Shown piece after piece: positions 1-8,563 of a stretch of 64,000 nucleotides of DNA. Location: NCBI GenBank assembly GCA_004762125.1, contig SIHQ01000002.1:248001-312000 (forward strand). The letters are read 5' to 3'. The stretch is from Oceanospirillales bacterium. Its GTDB lineage: Bacteria; Pseudomonadota; Gammaproteobacteria; Pseudomonadales; Endozoicomonadaceae. The notes under the pieces were generated by a model that saw nothing but the letters and a program-made list of their open reading frames with translations, did not search any database and was not told where the DNA came from. A program made the translations under genes and the position numbers. Each line of letters opens with the position of its first letter. The first letter of the stretch is position 1.

Positions 1-457
1 TAGAGTCCAGCTGACTGATGAAAAAATCTTTTCTGTAAAGAGCGTTTTTATCGTTAGGTTGTACAGCCAGTAGCAGGGATTCAGCCATAGTTGGGGAGCA
101 GAGCTTCGGATAACAAAGTTCCATGTAATCGAGCAATGCTTTAATTTGTTCCGGGTTAGGGCGGTTGTTATGGAAGTGAGTGCTCAGTGTGAATCGAAGG
201 CGTGCTTTCAAATGATGTTTTTGATGTTCGACGATTATTGTTCTGTCCAGAAGGGAACTCTGCGTAGGTGATACTTCAGAATCAGAGTGCAGGTTTTTCA
301 GTGAAGATTCGCTGGAAGAGCGACTACTGGCGATTGAGGGATTGGATGGGCGTCTTCCCTGCCAAGAGATTCCAAACTTGGACTGTTTAACTCTCTCGGT
401 CACCTTTTCCCAGAGTGTACGAGGTCTGTCAGGTTGGCCGCTCGGTGGTAAAGACAT
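1..457 (-). CDS. Unknown protein, N-terminal 152 residues (runs off left edge)
   Basis: A minus-strand frame opens with ATG at 457 and stays open to the window edge, so only the N-terminal part is visible. It starts MSLPPSGQPDRP, followed by a Trp/Lys/Val segment (LWEKVTERVKQSKFG) and a Ser-rich stretch near residues 38-60. No signal peptide or membrane segment is seen. The Pro/Ser-rich opening followed by an amphipathic basic segment resembles the start of the 1041-residue orphan at 11849. I do not recognise a family. A type III effector-like or lineage-specific cytoplasmic protein is possible, but this is inference. The length and uninterrupted frame support a real gene. Confidence 0.6.
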   Translation of the reverse strand, partial: MSLPPSGQPDRPRTLWEKVTERVKQSKFGISWQGRRPSNPSIASSRSSSESSLKNLHSDSEVSPTQSSLLDRTIIVEHQKHHLKARLRFTLSTHFHNNRPNPEQIKALLDYMELCYPKLCSPTMAESLLLAVQPNDKNALYRKDFFISQLDS

Positions 458-527
458 GAATAGCCTGAGTAGATAGCAATCTCTATCAGGCATTATCGGC
501 AGGCTGGCATTGTCCTACTGGTTTTGA

Positions 528-728
528 TTAATCATTACGAATGAAGTCGGCCAGTCTGAATATAGGCTGTTGGAGCATTTCCTGAACATTCTAAAGATTG
601 TTGGCATGCATGCTCCGGATTTCACTGACTTCTTCCAGCTCATTCATGACTTGGTAAAAGGTTTTAGCGAGCTCTCATACCTTGGGTTCATCGCCCAGAA
701 GTTCGTAGGGAGTTTGACCACGTATAGA
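528..728 (-). pseudogene. Decayed ankyrin-repeat-like C-terminal fragment
   Basis: Read on the minus strand from 728, one frame gives RGQTPYELLGDEPKV, which looks like the first helix of an ankyrin repeat (consensus G-x-T-P). It continues as a helical C-terminus ending at TAA (528-530). Two in-frame stops interrupt it, TGA after KV and TAG after HANNL, and another stop lies just upstream, so it cannot be expressed as one protein. It probably is the tail of a lost ankyrin-repeat protein. The call rests on one short motif and is tentative. Confidence 0.35.
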
Positions 729-939
729 TTACAGCCTGTTTTGTTATTGTTTCGCGAATTTTTAACCTAATTGACTTAGTTACTCATGCTTCCTCAACAG
801 TCCCAGGCAGTGACAAGACAGGAAAAAATCAATTATATTGAATAATAATGAAAACTACTGGATCAGGTAGTGAGCTTATTGATCGGATATTTATCATGTG
901 TTTTTCGAGATAAGCTGAATTTTGGCGGCAGGAGTGACT

Positions 940-1146
940 ATGCATTTAATCATGAAATCCCAATTCGACGATCTTCGTCTTAATGATGATCATGAGTACA
1001 GTACGAATGACCGAGGTGGTAAGAGAGTTATTAAAATTTATAAAAACGGCGAGCTTATTGCAAAAAAAGTCACCGTCAAGCGTTCAGTGCGATATTTTGG
1101 TATTACCGGCGTTGAAGCTTTGTTGCAAACAGAGGCAGGGCAGTGA
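940..1146 (+). CDS. Small unknown protein (68 aa)
   Basis: A short frame encodes a charged 68-residue protein with the central segment KRVIKIYKNGELIAKKVTVK, which looks like a small beta-rich fold. The ATG at 940 is chosen over upstream TTG (922) and GTG (934) because GCAGGAG at 928-934 sits about five bases before it. No signal peptide, cysteine motif or membrane segment is visible and I do not recognise a family. It ends 12 bases before the convergent mltC stop. Coding is supported by the ribosome-binding site but not by any known homology. Confidence 0.5.
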   Translation: MHLIMKSQFDDLRLNDDHEYSTNDRGGKRVIKIYKNGELIAKKVTVKRSVRYFGITGVEALLQTEAGQ

Positions 1147-1158
1147 TTCTTTGAAGAG

Positions 1159-2298
1159 TTAGACGTCACCCTGATAAAAATCTTTCTGTGCCCGTGTGAC
1201 TTTTTTGAGATAATTACGGGACTCTTGGCGTGGGTGCTTTTTGGTGAGCGCCCAATAAGCTTCATCAGGATCCATACGGTTCAGAATCGCCATGGCCTTT
1301 TTACGATTGGAGTGAAAGGTTTTCAGTACGTTGCCAGCCCCACCGTTATAGGCAGAAATAATCGCATAATGACGAACCTTCGGGTTTCTGATCTCTCTCA
1401 GGTAACGGGTTTTCAGCAGGTGCAGATACGCTGTACCTGTATCAATATTGTTATAAGGTTTGAACAAGTAATGCTTGCTGGGTTTGCCACTCTTCTTTTT
1501 TACCAGTTTAAAGACATCTTTACCTGCAGTTGAGGGGATGATTTGCATCAATCCATAGGCGTTAGCGTGGCTGACAGCGTAAGGATTAAAGCTGCTTTCG
1601 GTCCTCATGATAGCGTAGATCAAGCTTTCATTGACGCTGTAGCGTTTAGACATCTGTCGTACAATATTGGCGTATTGATACTGCCGCTTAACAAGGTGAT
1701 TCTGAGTCAAATCCAGATCAACGGAGTAAACCTTTCCCTGCGATGATGAGCGAGTGAATAGCTGGTTGTTTAGCAGATGGTCAGCATAGCGTTGAGCGCG
1801 CCATTTCCAGCGAATAGCCTTGCCCTGTTGGTCGAGTACTTGTCCATACAACATGGGTTTTTCACCTAGCTGGATGGCTTTGTCACTGAACAGGTCAACA
1901 TTATCAGGATCGTAGGGAGTCAGTAGTGTGACGATGATGGCTTGACGAAGGTCTTTGTGGTCAAGGGTTTCTATATGAACCTTGCCTTGTTCAAAATTGA
2001 CGAAGACACGGGTACGGTAGTTATTGGTGTATTTAACGTATTCTTTGCTGCTGGCGCTTTTTTCATCGCCCCAATTTACTTTTGCGTGCTTGGCTAGCAA
2101 TCTGACCAATGCTTCAAAAGCAATAACATCTTTTTGAACACTTTTGGCTTTTTGTACTACCTGTGCAACATCAGCTACTGGCCCCCCCATTTCACGAATG
2201 ACTACATGGGTCACATGATTAAGGGCAGGGTTGCTAGAACAGCTGATCAATAATGGCAGCAGCAATGAGAGCAGGCAGAGAAAGGCCTTTTTATTCAA
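1159..2298 (-). CDS. mltC: Membrane-bound lytic murein transglycosylase C (MltC)
   Basis: A 379-residue outer-membrane lipoprotein that cleaves peptidoglycan glycan strands to 1,6-anhydromuropeptides. The N-terminus is a lipoprotein signal with lipobox LISC and the lipidated Cys at residue 20. Residues about 25-195 match the MltC-type N-terminal domain (DUF3393). The C-terminal half is an SLT domain with catalytic Glu234 in TESSFNPYAV, followed by YGLMQIIPSTAG and AYNGGAGNVLKTF. E. coli MltC is 359 residues, so the length fits. It lies downstream of gloA in the same direction, 59 bases away. The identification is strong. Confidence 0.9.
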   Translation of the reverse strand: MNKKAFLCLLSLLLPLLISCSSNPALNHVTHVVIREMGGPVADVAQVVQKAKSVQKDVIAFEALVRLLAKHAKVNWGDEKSASSKEYVKYTNNYRTRVFVNFEQGKVHIETLDHKDLRQAIIVTLLTPYDPDNVDLFSDKAIQLGEKPMLYGQVLDQQGKAIRWKWRAQRYADHLLNNQLFTRSSSQGKVYSVDLDLTQNHLVKRQYQYANIVRQMSKRYSVNESLIYAIMRTESSFNPYAVSHANAYGLMQIIPSTAGKDVFKLVKKKSGKPSKHYLFKPYNNIDTGTAYLHLLKTRYLREIRNPKVRHYAIISAYNGGAGNVLKTFHSNRKKAMAILNRMDPDEAYWALTKKHPRQESRNYLKKVTRAQKDFYQGDV

Positions 2299-2357
2299 GT
2301 ATTACATCCCTGTAGTTTGTCGGAGTTTGCGGAACACTCCGGCAGGGTTTTACGTGT

Positions 2358-2765
2358 TTAGCCCTGCAGTCCTTTACTGGCACTGCTGGCTTGAATTAAC
2401 TCAATTTTATAGCCATCAGGGTCTTCAACGAAAGCGATCTCTGTAGAGCCGCCTTTTACCGGACCCGGTTCCCTGGTGATATTACCGCCAGCCTTTCGAA
2501 TAGCATCGCAGGTGGCATAGATATCATCAGCTCCTAGAGCGATATGACCAAAAGCTGTGCCTTGGTCGTATTCGCTGGTGCCCCAGTTGTGGGTTAGTTC
2601 AATGACGGCCTGCTCGGACTCGTCGGCATAGCCAACAAAAGCGAGAGTGTATTTGTATTCTTCGTTATCGTGTTTACGAAGCAGTTTCATGCCCAGAACT
2701 TCGGTGTAAAAGGCAATGGAACTGTCAAGGCTACCGACACGCAGCATGGTATGAAGAAATCTCAC
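2358..2765 (-). CDS. gloA: Lactoylglutathione lyase (glyoxalase I)
   Basis: A 135-residue glyoxalase I, which isomerises the methylglyoxal-glutathione hemithioacetal to S-lactoylglutathione in the cytoplasm. The four metal ligands of the bacterial Ni-type enzyme fall at the family positions: His5 (MRFLH), Glu56 ([10 protein letters not shown]), His74 (AFGHIALG) and Glu122 (GYKIELIQ). The length matches E. coli GloA (135 residues). It is followed by mltC on the same strand. No oddity is seen. Confidence 0.95.
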   Translation of the reverse strand: MRFLHTMLRVGSLDSSIAFYTEVLGMKLLRKHDNEEYKYTLAFVGYADESEQAVIELTHNWGTSEYDQGTAFGHIALGADDIYATCDAIRKAGGNITREPGPVKGGSTEIAFVEDPDGYKIELIQASSASKGLQG

Positions 2766-2841
2766 TGAAAGACTCCTGAAAGTTGGTGAGGGAATTGGAT
2801 TTAAGAATCAAGTGAGTTTAGCGAAAATATCAGTCAGTGAA

Positions 2842-2877
2842 TATAAAGGGATAAGAACAGTGTTTCATCCCTTTATA
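2842..2877 (-). terminator. Hairpin, likely terminator after the DUF3108 gene
   Basis: A perfect 11-base inverted repeat, TATAAAGGGAT (2842-2852) and ATCCCTTTATA (2867-2877), has a 14-base loop and lies three bases beyond the stop of the DUF3108 gene. The stem is AT-rich at its base and has only a short T run, so termination is plausible but not certain. Confidence 0.5.
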
Positions 2878-2879
2878 AA

Positions 2880-3611
2880 CTAAAGACCTTTAACCGTTTT
2901 TCCGTCAACTTTACCCTGATCGAATTTGATCAGATAATCAGAGTCGTTTTCTTTCTGCAGAAATTGAACAAGGATGTAGTCCCAATCTTTTGCAAACCAG
3001 ATCCAAGTTTGTCGATCATTGTCGTCGCGTACGATTTTGACTTTAACCGTCTCCAGGTTTCCTGTACTGGTCTCGAGAACTTCTTCACCTTCAATGATGA
3101 ATTTTCGTTCGTACACTTCATCATCATCCACAACAGGGTAGGTGAGATTGGTTTTCTTGCCGGTTTTCAGGTCGAGTCTGAGTTGTAACTGATAGGAGAG
3201 AGGGTCTTGAGAACCTGTCTTGAACTTAACAGTGCTTTTCTCGTCTTTTTGCTGCCAGACCGACTCCAGCGATTTCCAATTGAAATTGGCTGTTTTTGCT
3301 GGTTTTCCACCAATGCCGGAACGTTTATAAACGTACTGAACAGGTTGAACCTTGCTATCTTTCAGGGTCAGTTTACTGGTTTCATTAATGCTGACTGAAG
3401 CAATAATAATTGAAGCTTCAGCCCCAAACTTCAGTACCCACTGACTGCCTTCTTTCTCAAGGCTTCTGGAGCCTGAACCGCTGATTCCGGAGACTTTTGC
3501 TTTGTAATCTGCAAAAAACGGTTTCAGATCAGTTTGCTTGCCCTGAGCTATGGAGCAAAGTCCCAGGGCCAGACTGGCGATAAGTGCTGTCAGAGGTCTG
3601 GATGGTTTCAT
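2880..3611 (-). CDS. DUF3108 family exported protein
   Basis: A 243-residue protein with a clear signal peptide (LTALIASLALGLCSIAQG) and a beta-rich body containing FADYKAKVSGISGSGSRSL near its start and WIWFAKDWDYILVQFLQKE near its end, as in DUF3108 proteins. The function of the family is not established; a periplasmic location is predicted. Its ATG overlaps the purN stop by one base (TAATG), so translation is probably coupled to purN. This purN-DUF3108 arrangement is common in gammaproteobacteria. The family call is from pattern memory, not a search. Confidence 0.8.
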   Translation of the reverse strand: MKPSRPLTALIASLALGLCSIAQGKQTDLKPFFADYKAKVSGISGSGSRSLEKEGSQWVLKFGAEASIIIASVSINETSKLTLKDSKVQPVQYVYKRSGIGGKPAKTANFNWKSLESVWQQKDEKSTVKFKTGSQDPLSYQLQLRLDLKTGKKTNLTYPVVDDDEVYERKFIIEGEEVLETSTGNLETVKVKIVRDDNDRQTWIWFAKDWDYILVQFLQKENDSDYLIKFDQGKVDGKTVKGL

Positions 3612-4270
3612 TAATCTTCCAGTTGTTGTTCCGTAATCCGGACTCCATGTGAGTCCAGTGGCTGATGATCCAGCAGAATTGTCTGCCCGTTCTGAGTAAT
3701 TCGACCGCTGACAATCCAGTCTATAGCCTCTGGGTAGACTTTTTGTTCCATTCTTTTAATTCTTTCTTCGAGGCTGTCCGTTGTATCGGTCCGATTGATC
3801 GGTGTTGAAGCCTGAAGAATGACAGCGCCGCTGTCGAGCTCTTCGGTGACGAAATGTACAGAAGTTCCGTGTTCAGAGTCTCCGGCGTCCAGTGCTGACT
3901 GGTAGGTATTCAATCCCTTGTGCTTTGGTAGCAGTGACGGGTGAACGTTAACCAGCCTTCCCTGATAGTGCTCAACAAATTCAGAACTCAGGATTCTCAT
4001 ATAACCTGCCAGAACCACAAGGGCTGGCTCAAACTGATTTATTTGCTCGATCAGAGCTTTATCAAAGCTGTTTCTGTCCTGAAATTGCTTATGATCCAGA
4101 GCAATGGTTTTCACTCCGGCTTTTTCGGCTCGCTGAAGGCCAAAGGCTGCGGGGCGATTGCTGATGGCGGCTGCTGTTTGGTATTGATACTTCGATTGCT
4201 GATCCAGAATGGACTGCAGGGTGCTGCCATTACCGGAAAACAGAACAACAATACGGTTATTATCAGTCAT
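3611..4270 (-). CDS. purN: Phosphoribosylglycinamide formyltransferase 1 (PurN)
   Basis: A 219-residue GAR transformylase that transfers a formyl group from 10-formyl-tetrahydrofolate to GAR, the third step of purine synthesis. The phosphate loop is FSGNGSTLQS (residues 11-20). The catalytic residues are Asn108 and His110 in RLVNVHPSLLPK and Asp146 in VTEELDSGAVILQ, corresponding to E. coli N106, H108 and D144. It lies 86 bases downstream of purM with a strong hairpin between, and overlaps the DUF3108 gene by one base. A second, folate-independent GAR transformylase (purT) is at 15037. Confidence 0.95.
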   Translation of the reverse strand: MTDNNRIVVLFSGNGSTLQSILDQQSKYQYQTAAAISNRPAAFGLQRAEKAGVKTIALDHKQFQDRNSFDKALIEQINQFEPALVVLAGYMRILSSEFVEHYQGRLVNVHPSLLPKHKGLNTYQSALDAGDSEHGTSVHFVTEELDSGAVILQASTPINRTDTTDSLEERIKRMEQKVYPEAIDWIVSGRITQNGQTILLDHQPLDSHGVRITEQQLED

Positions 4271-4306
4271 GGAATTAACATTGTTTTTTAGTGGTTGTTA
4301 AGAGTT

Positions 4307-4345
4307 CCGGCAGTCACGGAAGAGATAGGAAAATATGACTGCCGG
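4307..4345. repeat. Inverted repeat between purM and purN
   Basis: A perfect 10-base inverted repeat, CCGGCAGTCA (4307-4316) and TGACTGCCGG (4336-4345), has a 19-base loop. The flanks AAGAGT and ACTCTT extend the pairing imperfectly. It fills most of the 86-base gap between purM and purN. It could be an attenuator, a processing site that sets the purM/purN ratio, or an intergenic palindrome. Confidence 0.6.
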
Positions 4346-4356
4346 TAGAACACTCT

Positions 4357-5409
4357 TTAACGATAGATAACCTGGTCGCCGTCGCCGGCTTCCATATGAC
4401 CAATGATAAAGGCTTCTTCACCTAGCTCATTGAGGCGGGCAACTGCCTGTTCGGCCTGCTCTTTAGCGACGCAAACAACCATGCCGACACCGCAGTTAAA
4501 GGTCAGGTACATTTCGGACTGTGCAATGTTGCCACCTTCCTGAAGGAAACGGAAAACTTCCGGAATCTCCCAGCTATTGGTGTCAATCACGGCTCTGCAA
4601 CCTTCCGGAATAACACGAGGTAGGTTTTCTGTCAGGCCACCGCCAGTAATATGAGCCAGAGCGTGAAGAGGTAGCTCTTTCTGCAATTGCAGCAGGGACT
4701 TAACATAAATACGGGTTGGTGCCAGCAGGGCTTCAGACAGAGGTTTGCCATCAATCTGCTGATTCATATCCGCATTGCTCACTTCCAGAACCTTACGCAC
4801 CAATGAATAGCCATTGGAGTGTGGGCCACTGGATTTGAGACCAATCAGGACGTCGCCTTCAGAAACCTTGCTGCCGTCAATGATGTCGGATTTTTCCACG
4901 ATACCGACACAGAAACCGGCAAGGTCATAATCTTCACCTTGATACATGCCAGGCATCTCTGCTGTTTCACCACCAGTCAGAGCACAACCGGACAGTTCAC
5001 AACCTTTACCAATTCCTATTACTACCTGTTCAGCAATATCGACGTTCAGCTTGCCTGTCGCGTAATAGTCGAGGAAGAAAAGGGGCTCGGCGCCACAGAC
5101 CAACAGGTCGTTAACGCACATGGCGACCAGATCGATACCGATGGTATCGTGTTTGTTCAGGTCCATGGCCAGTTTTAATTTTGTGCCTACGCCGTCTGTC
5201 CCTGACACCAGTACAGGCTCTTTATAGCCTGCCGGAATCTGACAGAGGGCTCCAAAGCCGCCCAAACCACCCATAACTTCGGGTCGTGAGGTGGCTTTTG
5301 CTACATGCTTAATTCGTTCAACCAGGGCGTTGCCAGCCTGAATATCAACACCGGCATCTTTATAGCTCAAGGATGGAGAAGCAGTTACTTCGCGGTCGCT
5401 ATTACTCAT
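4357..5409 (-). CDS. purM: Phosphoribosylformylglycinamidine cyclo-ligase (AIR synthetase)
   Basis: A 350-residue cytoplasmic enzyme that uses ATP to close FGAM into AIR in purine synthesis. Family signatures are [20 protein letters not shown] at the start, [12 protein letters not shown] (ATP/substrate loop), [20 protein letters not shown] and [16 protein letters not shown]. The length agrees with the usual value of about 345. It heads the minus-strand purM-purN-DUF3108 set. The DUF2066 gene is divergent, so the promoters must lie in 5410-5624. Confidence 0.96.
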   Translation of the reverse strand: MSNSDREVTASPSLSYKDAGVDIQAGNALVERIKHVAKATSRPEVMGGLGGFGALCQIPAGYKEPVLVSGTDGVGTKLKLAMDLNKHDTIGIDLVAMCVNDLLVCGAEPLFFLDYYATGKLNVDIAEQVVIGIGKGCELSGCALTGGETAEMPGMYQGEDYDLAGFCVGIVEKSDIIDGSKVSEGDVLIGLKSSGPHSNGYSLVRKVLEVSNADMNQQIDGKPLSEALLAPTRIYVKSLLQLQKELPLHALAHITGGGLTENLPRVIPEGCRAVIDTNSWEIPEVFRFLQEGGNIAQSEMYLTFNCGVGMVVCVAKEQAEQAVARLNELGEEAFIIGHMEAGDGDQVIYR

Positions 5410-5624
5410 TGAGGTGTATCCGCACCATGGATTTTATTGTGGATGGATCGGGGCGCATTCTATCTTAAATGAACGGTCGTTGCCCATAGGGAGCTTTGGA
5501 GGAATGAATTTACTTCATTCAACCCTAACAATCGGGCCAACTTGTGGCAGAATGAAAGGCTGATAAAAAAGTTCTGAACCAGTAACAGATAAACTCTTAT
5601 AGATAGATTGTCACAGCGAATAAT

Positions 5625-6710
5625 ATGAACAAAGCCATTGCTCAAGGTTATCCCCGATATTTGGTAGAACTGGCCTTGCTATTGCCTGTTGTCATGATGT
5701 TATTAATTGCCTCGAATCATGCTCTGGCTGCAAAAGTCCCCGACCTATATCAAGTCTCCGTGCCGATCGCAGATCAGAGTCAGAACGCAAAGGATGGCGC
5801 TTTGGGCAGAGCGCTGTCTGAGGTTGTAGTAAAGGTAACGGGTCGCAAAGATGCCTTGGCTCTGCCTAGTGTAGAAAAGGCATTAACTGAAGCGCAAAAG
5901 TATGTTCAAAGTTTCAGTTATGATCGAGATAGCAGTTTGATTGAGCCAACACTGGAACTAAAAGCTCGGTTTGATGCAGGTGCCGTGAATCAGTTGCTGC
6001 GGGACAACGATCAGGCTATCTGGGATGCAAACCGGCCCGATACCCTTGTCTGGATCGCAGTAGAAAAAAATCGTAGAAGAACGATTGAAAAGGACAGCCC
6101 TGATTCTGATTGGGTGAATGCCTTGAAGTTCACCATGTCTGAACGATCATTACCCCTGACCTTTCCCCTCCTTGATTTTGAGGATGAGACCAGTATTTCA
6201 GCCGTCGATGTCTGGGGATTGTTTGCTGACCGATTGATACAAGCTTCCCGTCGATATGGTTCAGAGTCCGTATTGGCTGGACGACTGAGACAAACCGACA
6301 GCCGTTATAATGGTCGGCTGGTGCTGCTCTTTAAAGGCCATCGGGCCGATGCAGAAATCACGGATCTTTCATCGGAAGAACTGGCTGTGGCGGTTGCCAA
6401 CCTTGTAGGAACCACTCTTTCAGAACACTATGGTGTTAAGTCCGGAATATCAGATGAACATCCGAAACTGATTGTTGAGAATATTCTGTCGACGGAAGAT
6501 TACGCGGGTGTTGTTCAATACCTGAGCGATCTGACTGTGGTCAGGGATGTCACTGTCACACGAATCAGTGGTAATCGTATTGAACTGGAACTGAAAATTG
6601 ATGGGACAGTGACACAACTTAAGGATTTCATCACTCTGGGACGCAAACTACGGTCCAGTGAAGAGCTCACTTCCGATCTGGCTTTGAACTATTTCTGGCA
6701 AGGAAACTAG
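5625..6710 (+). CDS. DUF2066 family exported protein
   Basis: A 361-residue protein with a long N-terminal signal segment (VELALLLPVVMMLLIASNHALA) followed by LYQVSVPIADQS and GALGRALSEVVVKVTGR, the opening typical of DUF2066 proteins found next to purM in gammaproteobacteria. The role is unknown; a periplasmic or membrane-associated location is predicted. It is divergent from purM and lies seven bases before the permease gene, so the two are probably one operon with hda. The first ATG is used; no strong ribosome-binding site is seen before it. Confidence 0.8.
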   Translation: MNKAIAQGYPRYLVELALLLPVVMMLLIASNHALAAKVPDLYQVSVPIADQSQNAKDGALGRALSEVVVKVTGRKDALALPSVEKALTEAQKYVQSFSYDRDSSLIEPTLELKARFDAGAVNQLLRDNDQAIWDANRPDTLVWIAVEKNRRRTIEKDSPDSDWVNALKFTMSERSLPLTFPLLDFEDETSISAVDVWGLFADRLIQASRRYGSESVLAGRLRQTDSRYNGRLVLLFKGHRADAEITDLSSEELAVAVANLVGTTLSEHYGVKSGISDEHPKLIVENILSTEDYAGVVQYLSDLTVVRDVTVTRISGNRIELELKIDGTVTQLKDFITLGRKLRSSEELTSDLALNYFWQGN

Positions 6711-6717
6711 AACTCGC

Positions 6718-7785
6718 ATGACCAGACAGCAGCAATGGATGCTTGCAGGCATCGTACTTTTGAGTGTGATTCTGATCCACTTTATTGGCGCAGTGATGAC
6801 CCCTTTTGCCATTAGTATGGTGCTGGCCTATCTTGGAGATCCGCTGGTTGACCGGCTTGAGCGGTTGAAAATGTCGAGAGGCCTGGCAGTTACCATTGTT
6901 TTTGGGGTGATCTTTTTCCTGATTACCATACTGTTGCTGGGATTGATCCCCGCCATATTCAATCAGCTAAAAGCTCTGATTCAACTGTTGCCGGTATTGG
7001 ATCACTGGTTTCGGGATAATATTATTCCGCTGCTGGTTGAATATACCGATGTTGAACCTGAATGGTTTGATATCAGCCAGGTCCTGAAAAATATGGCCAG
7101 TGAGTGGCAGCGAGCTGGAGGCATAATTGCCAAGCTCGGGAAGTCAGTGACCAGTTCTGGCCTAGTGATAGTAGGTTTTATTGTTAACCTCTTTTTGATA
7201 CCGGTGGTGGCTTTTTACCTGCTCAGGGATTGGGATATCATGATGGAGCATATTCGTCTGATGTTACCTATGAACCTTGAACCCATCGTTGTAGAGCTCG
7301 CCTCTGAGTGCGATGAAGTACTCGGTGCTTTTCTCAAAGGTCAGCTCATGGTGATGTTGGCTTTGGGTGTTATCTATGGGCTTGGGCTTTGGGTAGTCGG
7401 GCTGCAGTTTGCCTTATTGATTGGTTTGCTGGCAGGCCTGGTCAGCATTATCCCTTATATGGGATTTGTGGTGGGGTTTTCTACTGCCATACTGGTGGCC
7501 TTCTTCCAGTTTGACACTTATACCCCGCTGTTAATCGTGGTTGCTGTGTTCACTGTAGGGCAGGTGCTCGAGAGTTGGGTGTTAACGCCCTATCTAGTAG
7601 GTGATCGAATAGGATTACACCCGGTGGCGGTTATTTTTGCATTGATGGCGGGTGGCCAGATAATGGGGTTTGTCGGTATGCTTATTGCTCTGCCACTTGC
7701 CGCAATAATTATGGTACTCTTGCGTCACCTGCATCGAAATTACAAGGCGAGCCGCCTTTACCATGCTGGCAAGCCGGGGGAGTAA
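6718..7785 (+). CDS. AI-2E/PerM-family membrane transporter
   Basis: A 355-residue polytopic inner-membrane protein with about eight hydrophobic segments in the arrangement of the AI-2E exporter/PerM family. There are two N-terminal segments, a third near residues 55-80, an amphipathic loop, then a helical bundle containing GLLAGLVSIIPYMGFVVGF and the C-terminal VGDRIGLHPVAVIFALMAGG signature. Members include TqsA and Na+/H+ antiporters, so the substrate cannot be named. It sits between the DUF2066 gene and hda, a usual place for the perM paralogue in related genomes. Confidence 0.85.
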   Translation: MTRQQQWMLAGIVLLSVILIHFIGAVMTPFAISMVLAYLGDPLVDRLERLKMSRGLAVTIVFGVIFFLITILLLGLIPAIFNQLKALIQLLPVLDHWFRDNIIPLLVEYTDVEPEWFDISQVLKNMASEWQRAGGIIAKLGKSVTSSGLVIVGFIVNLFLIPVVAFYLLRDWDIMMEHIRLMLPMNLEPIVVELASECDEVLGAFLKGQLMVMLALGVIYGLGLWVVGLQFALLIGLLAGLVSIIPYMGFVVGFSTAILVAFFQFDTYTPLLIVVAVFTVGQVLESWVLTPYLVGDRIGLHPVAVIFALMAGGQIMGFVGMLIALPLAAIIMVLLRHLHRNYKASRLYHAGKPGE

Positions 7786-7842
7786 AGGGTGTACGAGACT
7801 TATGTGTGTTAATCACTTCAAGCTCGTTGCCTACTGTTGTCT

Positions 7843-8550
7843 ATGAGTGTACCAGTGCAATTGCCGCTCAGCGTCCAGATAAGGGACGACGCAACTTTCG
7901 CTAACTACTTCAGTGGAGAGAATGCCGCTCTGACTAATATGCTGGATCTTGAAAAACAGGTTCCGGGTATTGAACAAGAGCAATTCATCTATCTGTACGG
8001 TGGCAACGGTGTAGGTTGCAGTCATTTGTTACAGGCCGCCTGCCATCAGGTAGACAGCCAGCACGGGCGCAGTATTTATCTGCCCATGCGGGAACTGGTG
8101 CATTATCCTTCCCAACTATTGGAGGGAATGGAGCGCTTACAGTTGGTCTGCATTGATGAAATAAATCAGATTGCCGGTATCCCTGAGTGGGAAGAGGCTA
8201 TCTTTGATTTATTCAATCGTCTCAGAGAATCAAAAACCCGCTTGTTAGTGGCTGCTCAATGTCCTCCGAAAGCTTTGAATGTAGAGTTGCCTGACCTGGT
8301 ATCCAGATTAAGTTGGGGACTGGTGTTTCAGGTGCAACCTTTGAATGATAAAGATAAGGTTGCTGCGCTTCAGTTAAGAGCGCATTTCCGAGGGTTGGAT
8401 ATTGGTGAGGATGTAGCGCGCTACATTATTTACCGCAGTAACCGGGATATGGGGCATTTATTTAAAATGCTGCAGAAGCTGGACAGTGCTTCTTTACGAG
8501 CTAAACGGAAGTTGACCATACCTTTTGTTAAACAGGTCATGAACTGGTAG
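7843..8550 (+). CDS. hda: DnaA regulatory inactivator Hda
   Basis: A 235-residue AAA+ protein that, bound to the DNA-loaded beta clamp, stimulates hydrolysis of DnaA-ATP and so limits re-initiation of replication. The N-terminal QLPLSV (residues 6-11) is the clamp-binding motif of the family. A degenerate Walker A (GGNGVGCSH) lacks the usual Lys, as is normal for Hda, and Walker B is LVCIDEI. ATG at 7843 is preferred to TTG at 7837 because it places the clamp motif as in other Hda proteins; no good ribosome-binding site is visible for either. E. coli Hda is of similar length. Confidence 0.92.
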   Translation: MSVPVQLPLSVQIRDDATFANYFSGENAALTNMLDLEKQVPGIEQEQFIYLYGGNGVGCSHLLQAACHQVDSQHGRSIYLPMRELVHYPSQLLEGMERLQLVCIDEINQIAGIPEWEEAIFDLFNRLRESKTRLLVAAQCPPKALNVELPDLVSRLSWGLVFQVQPLNDKDKVAALQLRAHFRGLDIGEDVARYIIYRSNRDMGHLFKMLQKLDSASLRAKRKLTIPFVKQVMNW

Positions 8551-8563
8551 CAAGAGACACTTT

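Noticed and set aside
570-770. A 66-codon plus-strand frame
   Set aside because: It is the antisense of the ankyrin-like relic, has no ribosome-binding site and no recognisable feature.
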